Part shown: positions 17,306 to 26,492 of the stretch, in pieces | How the letters are laid out: each line of letters opens with the position of its first letter | Numbering within the stretch: position 1 is the first letter of the stretch | NCBI GenBank assembly: GCA_040544425.1 | Contig: JBEONO010000016.1 | Span: forward strand, 1-64,000 | Origin: Solimicrobium sp040544425 | GTDB lineage: Bacteria; Pseudomonadota; Gammaproteobacteria; Burkholderiales; Burkholderiaceae_D | DNA length: 64,000 nt | Direction: 5' to 3' | Program-made: the position numbers and the translations under genes | Notes under the pieces: model-generated | The model's input: only the letters and a program-made list of their open reading frames with translations | Database searches by the model: none | What the model was told of the DNA's origin: nothing

Positions 17306-17806
17306 ATGAAAAATTTAATTTTACGCAGTCTCGTCACAATGCTGACTTTATTCATATTCAGCAATATCGCATTGGCCCAATTTGTTTGGGTGGATGACAA
17401 AGGGGTTAAACAATTCTCTGACCAGCCTCCGCCACCATCCGTGCCGAAATCGAAGATATTGAAATTTGGTGGCAAATCAATGGATAGTCAGGAGACTTCG
17501 ACTGACGCGGGCAGCGATACCCCAAAAAAGGAAAAAGCGCAGGAAAGCATTTCAGACAAGGAAATCGCCTATAAAAAGCGACGGGAAGAAATGGCAACCA
17601 AACAGAAAAAAGCCGATGAGGAGGCCAAAGCCTCGGCAGCCAAGAGCGACAGTTGCAGACGCATGCGCGAATACAAACAAAATTTGGACTCTGGCCAACG
17701 CATTGCGGAAACCGATGCTAACGGCAACCGGACTATCCTGGACGATAACAAGCGTACGGAAGAACTGAACCGCTTGAATCAAGATTTGACTGATTGTGCC
17801 AACTAG
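17306..17806 (+). CDS. DUF4124 domain exported protein
   Basis: 166 residues with a clear Sec signal peptide (NLILRSLVTMLTLFIFSNIA, cleavage after ALA). DUF4124 follows (QFVWVDDKGVKQFSDQPPPP), then a long charged, Lys/Glu/Ala-rich probable coiled coil with two cysteines. Periplasmic; function unknown. Convergent with rnfH, with a small GACCCGG/CCGGGTC inverted repeat between the ends. Confidence 0.8.
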   Translation: MKNLILRSLVTMLTLFIFSNIALAQFVWVDDKGVKQFSDQPPPPSVPKSKILKFGGKSMDSQETSTDAGSDTPKKEKAQESISDKEIAYKKRREEMATKQKKADEEAKASAAKSDSCRRMREYKQNLDSGQRIAETDANGNRTILDDNKRTEELNRLNQDLTDCAN

Positions 17807-17829
17807 GGGTGCCAACTAACAGACCCGGC

Positions 17830-18117
17830 CTATTTTTTATTCGCCCGGGTCCGCCGCGCTACCATGGGATCGACCAAAAGAGGTCGATAAACTTCAATTC
17901 GGTCACGCTCAGTCAGCACGGTATCCAGATTTTTCAGTTTTGAATAAATACCGACCTTTAATTGCGTCAGATCCAATTCAGGCACCATGTCCAACAATCC
18001 GCTAAGATGTATGGCTTGCCGTATCGTGGCTCCCGGCGCCACCTGTACGGGGCGTAAAAACTGCAGCTGCGGTGCGACATAGCAGAGTTCAACGGTGATC
18101 TGCGCTTCACTTTCCAT
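17830..18117 (-). CDS. rnfH: RnfH family ubiquitin-like protein
   Basis: 95 residues from MESEAQ (18117). Ubiquitin-like beta-grasp family (YafQ/RnfH, UPF0125): ITVELCYVAPQLQFLRPVQV near the start and GIYSKLKNLDTVLTERDRIE then VYRPL. The Lys/Arg-rich tail RRTRANKK is typical. It overlaps the end of ratA by 11 bp, the usual ratA-rnfH arrangement. Confidence 0.9.
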   Translation of the reverse strand: MESEAQITVELCYVAPQLQFLRPVQVAPGATIRQAIHLSGLLDMVPELDLTQLKVGIYSKLKNLDTVLTERDRIEVYRPLLVDPMVARRTRANKK

Positions 18118-18541
18118 AAACACTTTCAGCCCGAACGCAGAATGCGTCAACAAAGCTGTTGGCGATTTTACTGAACACAGGACCGATCAAATGCTCTAGA
18201 ATCTTGTTTGAAAATTCGTAATGCAAATCAAACTCAATTTTGCAGGCATTTTCTCGCAGAGGTTTAAAGATCCAGGTCCCGTCCAAATGCTTGAAAGGTC
18301 CGGAAATTAATTTCATTTTCATGGAGCTCGGCGCCAAATTGGTGTTTTCAGTCGTAAAGCTTTGATGTACACCGTGAAAATTGATATTCAGCGTAGCGAC
18401 CAAAACAGCTTCACCACGTTGCTGCACCTGAACACCACCGCACCAGGGCAAAAATTGAGGATATTCTTCAACCGCATCAACCAACGCGAACATTTGTGCG
18501 GCGCTAAACCCGACTAACACTGATTTTTGTACAACTACCAT
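18107..18541 (-). CDS. ratA: RatA / type II toxin-antitoxin START-like protein
   Basis: 144 residues of the polyketide-cyclase/START (SRPBCC) fold: SAAQMFALVDAVEEYPQFLP, then WCGG and the C-terminal FVDAFCVRAESVY. Called RatA (ribosome-associated toxin) in E. coli; also related to the coenzyme Q10-binding protein Coq10, so a quinone role is an alternative. Divergent from smpB, its normal neighbour, with a 70-bp shared promoter gap. Confidence 0.9.
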   Translation of the reverse strand: MVVVQKSVLVGFSAAQMFALVDAVEEYPQFLPWCGGVQVQQRGEAVLVATLNINFHGVHQSFTTENTNLAPSSMKMKLISGPFKHLDGTWIFKPLRENACKIEFDLHYEFSNKILEHLIGPVFSKIANSFVDAFCVRAESVYGK

Positions 18542-18611
18542 AGTTTTTAACCATTTTTATTTGTGGAGCAGGATTTTCCCTGACCCGAAATTTTACCTGA
18601 CTTACCCGACC

Positions 18612-19061
18612 ATGAGCATTGCTGATAATAAAAAAGCCTTTCACGATTATTTTATCGAAGAACAATTTGAAGCTGGGGTGGTGTTGCAGGGCTGGGAAGT
18701 CAAGGCAATCCGCGCTGGACGTGTGCAGCTTAAAGAAGCGTATGTCATCGTCAAGCAGGGAGAGCTGTTTTTATTCGGCGCACACATTGGTGCCCTGCCT
18801 ACCGCCTCAACCCACATCAGCCCGGAATCGCTACGTACCAGAAAGCTGCTGCTCAATAAAGCGGAAATCAACAAGCTGATCGGAAAAGTGGAACGGTCTG
18901 GTTATACCCTGGTGCCGGTGGACATGCACTACAAGGGTGGCCGGGTGAAATTGCAGATTGGATTGGCGAAGGGTAAGAAACAGTACGACAAGCGGGAAAC
19001 TGAAAAGAACCGGGATTGGCAGCGAGAGCAACAGCAGATTATGAAGATTCATCGGCGTTGA
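18612..19061 (+). CDS. smpB: SsrA-binding protein SmpB
   Basis: 149 residues. FEAGVVLQGWEVKAIRAGRV and the C-terminal basic helix KGKKQYDKRETEKNRDWQRE are diagnostic. It binds tmRNA for trans-translation and rescue of stalled ribosomes. ATG 18612 gives the standard MSIADNKKAFHDY start; an earlier in-frame start at 18561 would add an atypical extension. No ssrA gene was seen nearby. Confidence 0.96.
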   Translation: MSIADNKKAFHDYFIEEQFEAGVVLQGWEVKAIRAGRVQLKEAYVIVKQGELFLFGAHIGALPTASTHISPESLRTRKLLLNKAEINKLIGKVERSGYTLVPVDMHYKGGRVKLQIGLAKGKKQYDKRETEKNRDWQREQQQIMKIHRR

Positions 19062-19153
19062 TCCCATTGCTGCCAACCTTGCGGTTTTCTATCCAAGATT
19101 TAAATGACATTCCACTGATCCACATTACGGCGCAGTGCCATGTCGTCAATTCG

Positions 19154-19552
19154 CTAAAACATGGCACCTTGGATGTCATCCCTTAAATCCTGCATTCCCA
19201 TCGGGTCATTGAAGAAGTTGCTGAGACTGACGTACATCTTGCTGTAGCTGTGAGCCCATCGGAAGCAAATGCAGCAACCACCTAAAATACTCGCACCAGC
19301 CGCTGCGAAGATGCCTCCTTTGGCAGCAGGGGACAAATCCGACGTTGCCGATACGGCGATTGCTGCTACTGCGCCAAGCAAAACCGTGCAACCCAACGCA
19401 CAACAAATTTTTGCACAACATTGCAAATTTTGCGGCTGTGGTGGACCACCCAGCGGTTTTTCCAGACAGGGACAGGGATGACCAACATCAGCGCTGTAGC
19501 TTACTGTCGCAATTTGCCCTCCTCCCAGTGACATCGTTATTGGGTATTCCAT
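19154..19552 (-). CDS. Cys-rich membrane protein of unknown family
   Basis: 132 residues, not recognised. The N-terminus contains CPCLEKPLGG, then LQCCAKICCALGC in the first of two hydrophobic segments (about 45-70 and 80-98), followed by GGCCICF. The ending NDPMGMQDLRDDIQGAMF is polar. Ten cysteines cluster at the membrane edges. A glycine-rich start (MSLGGGQIATVSYSADVGHP) is reminiscent of small proteins linked to secretion-system effectors (PAAR-like), but this is speculative. No operon partner. Confidence 0.55.
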   Translation of the reverse strand: MEYPITMSLGGGQIATVSYSADVGHPCPCLEKPLGGPPQPQNLQCCAKICCALGCTVLLGAVAAIAVSATSDLSPAAKGGIFAAAGASILGGCCICFRWAHSYSKMYVSLSNFFNDPMGMQDLRDDIQGAMF

Positions 19553-19695
19553 GGCTTGAACCCTCCTCTATATAAGACACAATATATCTACCATTCAGGC
19601 AGGTAGCGGTTCGAGGAAGATAGCACGCTGACTATCCAGGGAGGTGTCGATTTTGTGATGCAAATTAGGTAGCAATTGGCGCGACAGGCTGACGA

Positions 19696-20844
19696 TCAAG
19701 CATGCCCGGTCACAATAAAGTCGATTAAATTTTTCACAGATCGAATCTGACTACCGAACGGCAGCGGTTCAGAACCCCGGAAAAATAATCCGCGCCTGAC
19801 ATCGCCTTCCAGCGCGAAACCTAGTCGGGTATCGATGCAAAACTGTCCGGCTTTGGCATTCCCGTCGCGCAGACCGCATTGCTGCAGGCAGTCAAATCCG
19901 ACTGTGCAATCCTGCACCTTGGCCTTGCCTTGCAGCTTGCCTTCCTTGCTCAGGTAATTCGCCAGCCAGGGCGTGTTCACGGCGCGCGCCGGCAACCCAG
20001 CCACACTCATGAAGGTCACGATATCCTCTGAACCGGCTTGCGTCAGAACCCGTTTGAATTCGGGATGCGCATCACCCTCGGTCGTCACGGCAAATGGGGT
20101 GCCGAGTTGTACTGCCGACGCTCCAAGCGCGATGAGTTTGGCCGCACCTTCATGCGCATGCACACCGCCGGCAGCAATCAGGGGAATTTTTTCGGATTCG
20201 ATCTGCAAATCTTTAAACAGCTGCAAGGTATTTTCCAAGACTGTCGGAAACGCAAATTGCGCACCGCCGACATCCTCGACCCGGGCAGCGCCCAGATGGC
20301 CGGCAGCAAAGTGCGGGTTTTCAATCACGATTGCGTCGGGTAGACGATTCTTGCGCATCCACTTTTTCAGTATCAGACCGATGCCACGCGAATCCGACAG
20401 AATCGGGATCAACGCAACTTTCGGAAACTCCAGTGTCAGTTCAGGAAGATCCAGCGGCAAACCTGCACCGACTACGATCGCATCAACGCCGCTGGCACAA
20501 GCCTGCCGCACATACGCTGCATACTCGGACAGTGCCTTCATCACATTGACAGCTATCATGCCTCTGCCGCCAGCCAACTGCTGTGCCGATCTGATTTCCC
20601 GATCCAATGCCACCAGATTGGCGGCATTGATGGCATCCTTGTCGCGGCTGCGGCCAGTCTGTTCCATCAAATCTGCATGATGACGGCGCAGGTCAACACT
20701 GGATATCGTTCCCACCGCACCGCACCCGGCAACCGTGCCTGCCAGACGATGTGCAGAGATCCCGACGCCCATGCCACCCTGCACAATGGGCAATAAGCTT
20801 TTACCTTTGATACTGAACAGCGGAAGTGATGAAGTCAAAGACAT
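19696..20844 (-). CDS. Nitronate monooxygenase family flavoprotein
   Basis: 382 residues from ATG 20844. FMN-binding TIM barrel of the 2-nitropropane dioxygenase family: PIVQGGMGVGIS at the start, IAAGGVHAHEGAAKLIALGA then SAVQLGTPF for phosphate binding. The extra C-terminal part with FDCLQQCGLRDG and the ACPS-like region fits the subgroup related to enoyl-ACP reductase FabK. It oxidises alkyl nitronates or an unknown substrate. It is separated from clpB by a strong terminator. Confidence 0.85.
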   Translation of the reverse strand: MSLTSSLPLFSIKGKSLLPIVQGGMGVGISAHRLAGTVAGCGAVGTISSVDLRRHHADLMEQTGRSRDKDAINAANLVALDREIRSAQQLAGGRGMIAVNVMKALSEYAAYVRQACASGVDAIVVGAGLPLDLPELTLEFPKVALIPILSDSRGIGLILKKWMRKNRLPDAIVIENPHFAAGHLGAARVEDVGGAQFAFPTVLENTLQLFKDLQIESEKIPLIAAGGVHAHEGAAKLIALGASAVQLGTPFAVTTEGDAHPEFKRVLTQAGSEDIVTFMSVAGLPARAVNTPWLANYLSKEGKLQGKAKVQDCTVGFDCLQQCGLRDGNAKAGQFCIDTRLGFALEGDVRRGLFFRGSEPLPFGSQIRSVKNLIDFIVTGHA

Positions 20845-20913
20845 GGTGATTACTTTAGCCAAAATTAACTTAACTCTAGCAAACGAACCACTGCATCACA
20901 TTGATGTGGAACA

Positions 20914-20940
20914 AGAAAAGAGCGGGCACCTGGCCCGCTC
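20914..20940 (-). terminator. Rho-independent terminator of clpB
   Basis: Perfect 8-bp stem GAGCGGGC/GCCCGCTC with a 5-base loop, followed on the minus strand by TTTTCTT. It lies 23 bp beyond the clpB stop. Confidence 0.9.
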
Positions 20941-20962
20941 GTTACCAACGAAAACTCAACTG

Positions 20963-23551
20963 TTATTCAAACACCAGCTGCCCACCCTTGATGTCGATAT
21001 GGACAGTCTGTCTTGGCCCGTATCGACCCTCGAGGATCAACTTCGACAATGGGTTTTCTATCATCTGCTGAATGGCGCGTTTCAACGGCCGGGCACCATA
21101 TACCGGATCGAAACCGGCTTCGGCGATTTTTGCCAGGGCATCGTTGGTCACGTCCAGGCCAATTTCGAGTTTCGCCATCCGGCCCTGCAAGATACTTAGC
21201 TGCAGTTTTGCAATCGCACCGATATTTTTTGCATCCAGCGCATGGAAGACCACGATCTCATCAATCCGGTTGATGAACTCAGGACGGAAATGCTCGCGCA
21301 CTTCAGCCATGACCGCCATTTTAACTACCGATGGTTCAGACTCTTCCATGGCCTGGATCCGATGCGACCCCAAGTTCGACGTCATCACAATGACCGTGTT
21401 TTTAAAGTCGACCGTACGTCCCTGTCCATCGGTCATCCGACCGTCATCCAGAACCTGCAGCAAAACATTGAATACATCGTGATGCGCTTTTTCAACTTCA
21501 TCCAGCAGGATCACCGAATACGGTTTGCGACGCACCGCCTCAGTCAGATAACCGCCCTCTTCATAACCAACATAGCCAGGTGGCGCACCGATCAGACGCG
21601 AGACGGAATGCTTCTCCATGAATTCACTCATGTCGATCCGAATCAAGGCATCTTCACTGTCGAACAGGAAACTGGCCAGCGCTTTGCACAACTCGGTTTT
21701 ACCAACGCCGGTCGGCCCCAAAAACAGGAACGAACCATACGGACGATTGGTATCACCAAGACCGGCGCGTGAGCGACGGATTGCATCGGAGACTGCAACC
21801 ACCGCCTCGTCCTGACCGATCAAACGTTGATGCAAACGTTCTTCCATATGAATCAGTTTTTCGCGTTCACCGGTCATCATGCGCGACACCGGAATACCGG
21901 TAGCACGCGAGACAACTTCAGCGATTTCTTCGGCACCAACCTGAGTACGCAGCAAGCGCATTTTTTTCGGCTTGCCTTCTTCCAGATTCTCATCAGTTTT
22001 ATCGGCCTGCTTTTGCTGTGCTTCCAGTTCAGGCAGACGCCCATACTGCAATTCCGACATGGTCTGCCAGTCACCCTTGCGCCGCGCCTCTTCCATTTGC
22101 AGACGGATTTTCTCGATCTCTTCCTTGATATGCGTACTGCCCTGCACCGACGCTTTTTCAGCTTTCCAGATTTCTTCCAGATCGGCGTATTCACGTTCCA
22201 GCTTGGCGATTTCTTCATCCAGCAAGGCCAGGCGTCGGATTGATCCTTCGTCCTTTTCTTTCTTGATCGCTTCGCGTTCAATTTTCAGCTGGATAGTACG
22301 GCGGTCCAGTTTATCCATCACCTCTGGACGTGAATCGATTTCAATCTTGATTTTTGCCGCCGCTTCGTCAATCAGATCAATCGCCTTATCGGGCAAAAAC
22401 CGATCCGTGATATAGCGATGCGACAACTCGGCTGCCGCAATAATTGCCGGGTCAGTGATGTCCACGCCATGATGCACTTCATATTTTTCCTGCAGGCCGC
22501 GCAAGATTGCAATCGTCGCCTCAACACTGGGCTCATCGACCAATACTTTTTGAAAGCGGCGTTCCAGTGCAGCGTCCTTTTCGACATATTTGCGATACTC
22601 ATCCAGCGTTGTTGCGCCCACGCAGTGCAATTCACCGCGCGCCAATGCAGGCTTGAGCATATTGCCGGCATCAATCGCCCCTTCGGCCTTACCGGCCCCG
22701 ACCATGGTGTGCAACTCGTCGATGAACACAATCGTCTGACCTTCATCGAGGGCAATTTCCTTGAGCACCGATTTGAGGCGCTCTTCAAATTCGCCGCGAT
22801 ACTTTGCACCAGCCAGCAGTGACGCCATATCCAGCGACAACACGCGCTTGGACTTCAAACTTTCCGGCACTTCGCCGTTCACAATGCGCTGTGCCAGACC
22901 TTCGACAATCGCGGTCTTGCCGACGCCGGGTTCACCGATCAACACCGGATTATTTTTACTGCGGCGCTGCAAAATCTGGATGGTGCGACGGATCTCGTCA
23001 TCACGGCCAATCACCGGATCAAGCTTGCCTTTGCGCGCCAGCGCCGTAATGTCCACCGTATATTTTTTAAGTGCTTCGCGCTGGTCTTCCGATTCGGGTG
23101 CATCAACGCTGCTGCCACCACGCACCGCCTGAATTGCCGCTTCCATCGCGGCCTTATTCAAACCGTGCTGGCGCGCCAGTTGCCCGGCATCCGACTTGTC
23201 GTCGCACAGGGCCAGCAGCACCATTTCCGAAGCCATGAACTGGTCACCGCGTTTTTGTGATTCTTTTTCAGCCAGATTGAACAGTGCCGATGATTCGCGG
23301 CTGAGTTGGACTTCTCCGCCATTTCCGGATACCTTGGCAAGCTTGCCGATTGCGGTATTCAGAGACGCGGTCAGGGCCGCAACATTCACGCCGGCGCGTT
23401 GCAACAGCGAGTTGGCCGACATATCATCGTCATCCAGCAAGGCCAGCAGGATATGAACCGGTTCGATGTAAGCATTGTCGTGCCGCACCGCCAGACTTTG
23501 CGCGTTGGCGATGGCAGCCTGTAATTTTGTGGTTAGTTTATCAAATCGCAT
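20963..23551 (-). CDS. clpB: ClpB disaggregase (Hsp100)
   Basis: 862 residues. N-terminal Clp repeats, first AAA+ module (Walker A GEPGVGKT at about 205), the long middle coiled coil (about 410-525) that separates ClpB from ClpA/C, and second AAA+ module (GPTGVGKTEL at about 605). Works with DnaK to rescue aggregated proteins in the cytosol. A sigma-32-like promoter lies upstream and a strong terminator downstream, so it is a single-gene heat-shock unit. Confidence 0.97.
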   Translation of the reverse strand: MRFDKLTTKLQAAIANAQSLAVRHDNAYIEPVHILLALLDDDDMSANSLLQRAGVNVAALTASLNTAIGKLAKVSGNGGEVQLSRESSALFNLAEKESQKRGDQFMASEMVLLALCDDKSDAGQLARQHGLNKAAMEAAIQAVRGGSSVDAPESEDQREALKKYTVDITALARKGKLDPVIGRDDEIRRTIQILQRRSKNNPVLIGEPGVGKTAIVEGLAQRIVNGEVPESLKSKRVLSLDMASLLAGAKYRGEFEERLKSVLKEIALDEGQTIVFIDELHTMVGAGKAEGAIDAGNMLKPALARGELHCVGATTLDEYRKYVEKDAALERRFQKVLVDEPSVEATIAILRGLQEKYEVHHGVDITDPAIIAAAELSHRYITDRFLPDKAIDLIDEAAAKIKIEIDSRPEVMDKLDRRTIQLKIEREAIKKEKDEGSIRRLALLDEEIAKLEREYADLEEIWKAEKASVQGSTHIKEEIEKIRLQMEEARRKGDWQTMSELQYGRLPELEAQQKQADKTDENLEEGKPKKMRLLRTQVGAEEIAEVVSRATGIPVSRMMTGEREKLIHMEERLHQRLIGQDEAVVAVSDAIRRSRAGLGDTNRPYGSFLFLGPTGVGKTELCKALASFLFDSEDALIRIDMSEFMEKHSVSRLIGAPPGYVGYEEGGYLTEAVRRKPYSVILLDEVEKAHHDVFNVLLQVLDDGRMTDGQGRTVDFKNTVIVMTSNLGSHRIQAMEESEPSVVKMAVMAEVREHFRPEFINRIDEIVVFHALDAKNIGAIAKLQLSILQGRMAKLEIGLDVTNDALAKIAEAGFDPVYGARPLKRAIQQMIENPLSKLILEGRYGPRQTVHIDIKGGQLVFE

Positions 23552-23579
23552 GAGTAACTCCTGAACTGTGTAGCTCCCT

Positions 23580-23607
23580 AGATTAGGTTACTTTTAGATT
23601 TTGCAAG
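23580..23607 (-). promoter_or_regulatory. Sigma-32-like heat-shock promoter of clpB
   Basis: On the minus strand CTTGCAA (23601-23607) and CCTAATCT (23580-23587) are spaced by 13 bp, close to the sigma-32 consensus CTTGAAA and CCCCATNT. About 29 bp separate it from the clpB ATG. Confidence 0.65.
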
Positions 23608-23695
23608 CACGATTTTATTGTCATGCCATTCTTTCAATACGGGTTTGATTAGTATCAAGTAAGTCCGTGACATAAAAATATAAGATAGACCCCAG

Positions 23696-25279
23696 ATGAA
23701 CAAAACAACAACGCCTATTTACACCGACCAGCTCCGTGCCGCAGTAGCTCTGCATCAGCAGGGCAAGTTGTCCGAGGCGGATGCGCTGTATCAAAAAATT
23801 CTGGCCAATCACCCCAATCACTTCGACGCCCTGCATTTCAGAGGTGTGATCGCAAAACAAAACGGGCAAGCGCCGCAGGCCGTGAAACTGATCCGCCAGG
23901 CGATCAGTTGCATCGGGGACGAACTCAATGCCAACCACGCCAGCGCGTTTTGCAATCTCGGTGCCGCCTATCAAGACTGTCAGCAAACCGAGCTGGCACT
24001 GAGCAGCTATCAGCAGGCAATACTGTTAAGGCCCGACTATGCGATGGCGCACAATAATTTGGGTAATACCTTAAAAAATCTGGGCCGTCATCAAGATGCG
24101 ATCGAGGCCTATCAAGTTGCGCTGCGGCTGTCACCCAACTACGCGGAAGCATTTTTCAATGCGGCATTGGCACTGCAACATTTGCAGCAGCATGAATCGG
24201 CACTGAATTTTTTTGAACGGGCAATACAGATTAAACCCGGCTACGTTGACGCCTATTTTGCCCTTGGCAATCTGTACCAGAGCCTCAAGCATCATGAAAA
24301 GGCACTGCACCACTTTGACCAGGCACTGGCGCTGCAACCAGATTTTGCAAAAGTCTGGTTCAATCGTGGTATCTCTTTGCGTCGCCTGGCCAATTATGAA
24401 GCAGCGATACGCAGTTTCGAAACAGCCATTCAATACCAGCCGGGCTACGCCAACGCCTATCTCTATCTGGCCAACACCCTGAAAACCATCAACCGGATTC
24501 CCGAAGCGGTCAGTGCTTTTCAACGGGCCATGGATTGCGGGGGCGACGCCGAACAAATCAATTTTGCGCTGGCGGCGTTAGGTGTGGGAGCGATTCCGCC
24601 AGCACCACCCGCAGGCTATATCAAAGAATTATTTGATCAGTACGCGGATCACTTTGACGCGCATTTGATCGGCGTATTGAATTATGCAATTCCAACGCTA
24701 TTGGCCGAGCTGATCGAAACCTGTCGACCACAGCGTAAGCTAAACACTTTGGATCTGGGCTGCGGCACCGGATTATGCGCATCTTTTTTACGTCCTTACT
24801 CAGATCGCTTGTGTGGCGTTGATCTGTCGCAGAACATGCTGGACAAGGCGGCGCAGTTAAACCTTTATGATCAGCTGGTCTGCGCGGACTTGACTGAGTT
24901 TTTGAGCAGTTCGACGGAAATGGTTGATCTGATTATTGCAGCGGATGTACTGGTGTATCAGGGCGACCTGTTGCCAGTATTCAGAGCAATCAATCACGTG
25001 CTGGCAGACCAGGGGCTGTTTGCCTTTTCGGTCGAACACGGCACGCAACATACTCAGCCTTATCAACTTACCCAGTCGAACCGATATGCGCACACCGAAC
25101 AATACCTGCGGCAACTTGCAGAACAAAACGGCCTGTCAGTGATCCAGATCAGCCATCACAGCGGCCGACTGGAAAATCAAACACATAATCAGGCACTGGT
25201 CGTGCTGCTGCAGAAGCTGGCAGTGCAGGCCAGGCGCGATATCGAAACTGGTCCTATACTCGACCCAACTCACCATTAA
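23696..25279 (+). CDS. TPR-repeat methyltransferase
   Basis: 527 residues. About eight TPR units cover residues 10-280 (for example AIEAYQVALRLSPNYAEAFF, ALHHFDQALALQPDFAKVWF). A class I SAM-dependent methyltransferase follows from about 345 (LDLGCGTGLCASFLRPYSDR with motif I, and GVDLSQNMLDKA). The TPR part probably recruits a partner or protein substrate. It is close to cytosolic TPR-methyltransferases of unknown target. The DODA-like gene follows 16 bp later on the same strand. Confidence 0.85.
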   Translation: MNKTTTPIYTDQLRAAVALHQQGKLSEADALYQKILANHPNHFDALHFRGVIAKQNGQAPQAVKLIRQAISCIGDELNANHASAFCNLGAAYQDCQQTELALSSYQQAILLRPDYAMAHNNLGNTLKNLGRHQDAIEAYQVALRLSPNYAEAFFNAALALQHLQQHESALNFFERAIQIKPGYVDAYFALGNLYQSLKHHEKALHHFDQALALQPDFAKVWFNRGISLRRLANYEAAIRSFETAIQYQPGYANAYLYLANTLKTINRIPEAVSAFQRAMDCGGDAEQINFALAALGVGAIPPAPPAGYIKELFDQYADHFDAHLIGVLNYAIPTLLAELIETCRPQRKLNTLDLGCGTGLCASFLRPYSDRLCGVDLSQNMLDKAAQLNLYDQLVCADLTEFLSSSTEMVDLIIAADVLVYQGDLLPVFRAINHVLADQGLFAFSVEHGTQHTQPYQLTQSNRYAHTEQYLRQLAEQNGLSVIQISHHSGRLENQTHNQALVVLLQKLAVQARRDIETGPILDPTHH

Positions 25280-25295
25280 AGACAGGATCACAATC

Positions 25296-26096
25296 ATGCG
25301 CAATCTACCCACCTACTTTGTTTCCCACGGCGGCGGCCCATGGCCGTATATGCAAGATGAATTTGGCACGACCTATCAGCAGCTCAAGCTTGCTCTGGAA
25401 GACATGCCGCGCCAGATCGGTGTCACGCCCAAGGCCATTCTGGTGATTTCAGCGCACTGGCAGGAAGATGAATTTACGCTGACCTCCAGTCCGGCACCGG
25501 GCATGATTTACGACTACGGCGGTTTTCCAGACTACACCTACCAGATCAGCTATCCAGCACCCGGCTCACCCGAACTTGCCAGACAGGTTCAGGCGTTGCT
25601 GAACAATGCTGGTCTGAAGGCGAACCTCGACGAGCAGCGCGGTTTCGATCACGGCATGTATTCGGCATTGTTTCCGATCTATCCCAAGGCCGACATCCCG
25701 ATCGTGCAACTGTCGCTCAGAAAAAGTCTGGACCCGGCCGTCCACATTGCGCTCGGGCGGGCGATTGCGCCATTGCGTGAGCAAGGCATACTGATCATTG
25801 GCAGCGGCCTGAGCTTTCATAATCTGCGCAAATTTGGCCCGGCCGGTCAGGCAGCCTCGGCAGCGTTTGACGGCTGGCTGCAAGACACCCTGCTGCATGC
25901 GGAACCGGCGAAACGGGTTGAATTATTAAAATCCTGGAGTGATGCGCCGATGGCGCGCGAAGCCCATCAATATGAAGAACATTTATTGCCGCTGATGGTG
26001 GCAGTCGGCGCAGCTGAACTTGATCCGGCCACTTGCGTCTACCATGAGACTTCGTTTTTTGGATCGTTGACCGTGTCAAGTTTCCGATTTGGCTAG
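25296..26096 (+). CDS. DODA-type extradiol ring-cleavage dioxygenase (YgiD-like)
   Basis: 266 residues of the LigB/DODA superfamily. Metal-ligand histidines appear in YFVSHGGGPWPYM, ISAHWQED and GFDHGMYSALF, with HLLPLMVAVGAA near the end. Related to plant DOPA dioxygenase and E. coli YgiD, which open catechol rings using a divalent metal; the actual substrate is unknown. Good RBS (AGGATCA) before ATG. The stop codon TAG lies inside the left end of the large palindrome that follows. Confidence 0.85.
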   Translation: MRNLPTYFVSHGGGPWPYMQDEFGTTYQQLKLALEDMPRQIGVTPKAILVISAHWQEDEFTLTSSPAPGMIYDYGGFPDYTYQISYPAPGSPELARQVQALLNNAGLKANLDEQRGFDHGMYSALFPIYPKADIPIVQLSLRKSLDPAVHIALGRAIAPLREQGILIIGSGLSFHNLRKFGPAGQAASAAFDGWLQDTLLHAEPAKRVELLKSWSDAPMAREAHQYEEHLLPLMVAVGAAELDPATCVYHETSFFGSLTVSSFRFG

Positions 26097-26261
26097 GAGC
26101 CTGCGCGGCAGAAGGAGTCGAAGCGAAATGGGTGGGAAAAGAGCCCAATTTTGTTCCGATTTTGAGGACTGTAGCCCAGCTACAGCCGGAAAAACGGGAC
26201 GAAAGTGGGACTTTTCTCCACCCATTGCAGCCGACTCGCTTCTGCCGCGCAGGCTCCTAGC
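26092..26261. repeat. 170-bp near-perfect palindrome (long hairpin)
   Basis: The outer 23 bp (26092-26114) and (26239-26261) are perfect inverted repeats, beginning GCTAGGAGCCTGCGCGGC. The arms stay similar inward (ATGGGTGGGAAAAGAGCCC against its counterpart) to a central CTGTAGC-CCA-GCTACAG. No transposase or sizeable ORF is inside. Both a nonautonomous mobile hairpin (MITE/REP-like) and a structured 3' UTR are possible. Confidence 0.85.
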
Positions 26262-26345
26262 ATGTAATCGATTGTAACCCCTGTCCTCCAATACCAACCC
26301 GCACGCGTTTCATGAATATACCAACTCACCAAGAATGGAACAATC

Positions 26346-26486
26346 ATGAAATCAGGCAAATTGGCACGCAGAGTACTCCTTGCATTAGTGGCTGTGATCA
26401 GCATTTCAAGCCTGACAGGATGTATCGTCGTACCGGCTCGCGGCTATTATGGCGGGCATGGTTACTACCACCACGATGATCGTTAA
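26346..26486 (+). CDS. Small lipoprotein
   Basis: 46 residues. A lipoprotein signal peptide (RRVLLALVAVISISSLTGC, lipobox LTGC) is followed by a short Gly/Tyr/His tail, PARGYYGGHGYYHHDDR. The His-rich tail could bind metal. It lies between the palindrome and prpF, ending 7 bp before the prpF end on the other strand. Confidence 0.7.
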   Translation: MKSGKLARRVLLALVAVISISSLTGCIVVPARGYYGGHGYYHHDDR

Positions 26487-26492
26487 TCGCTG

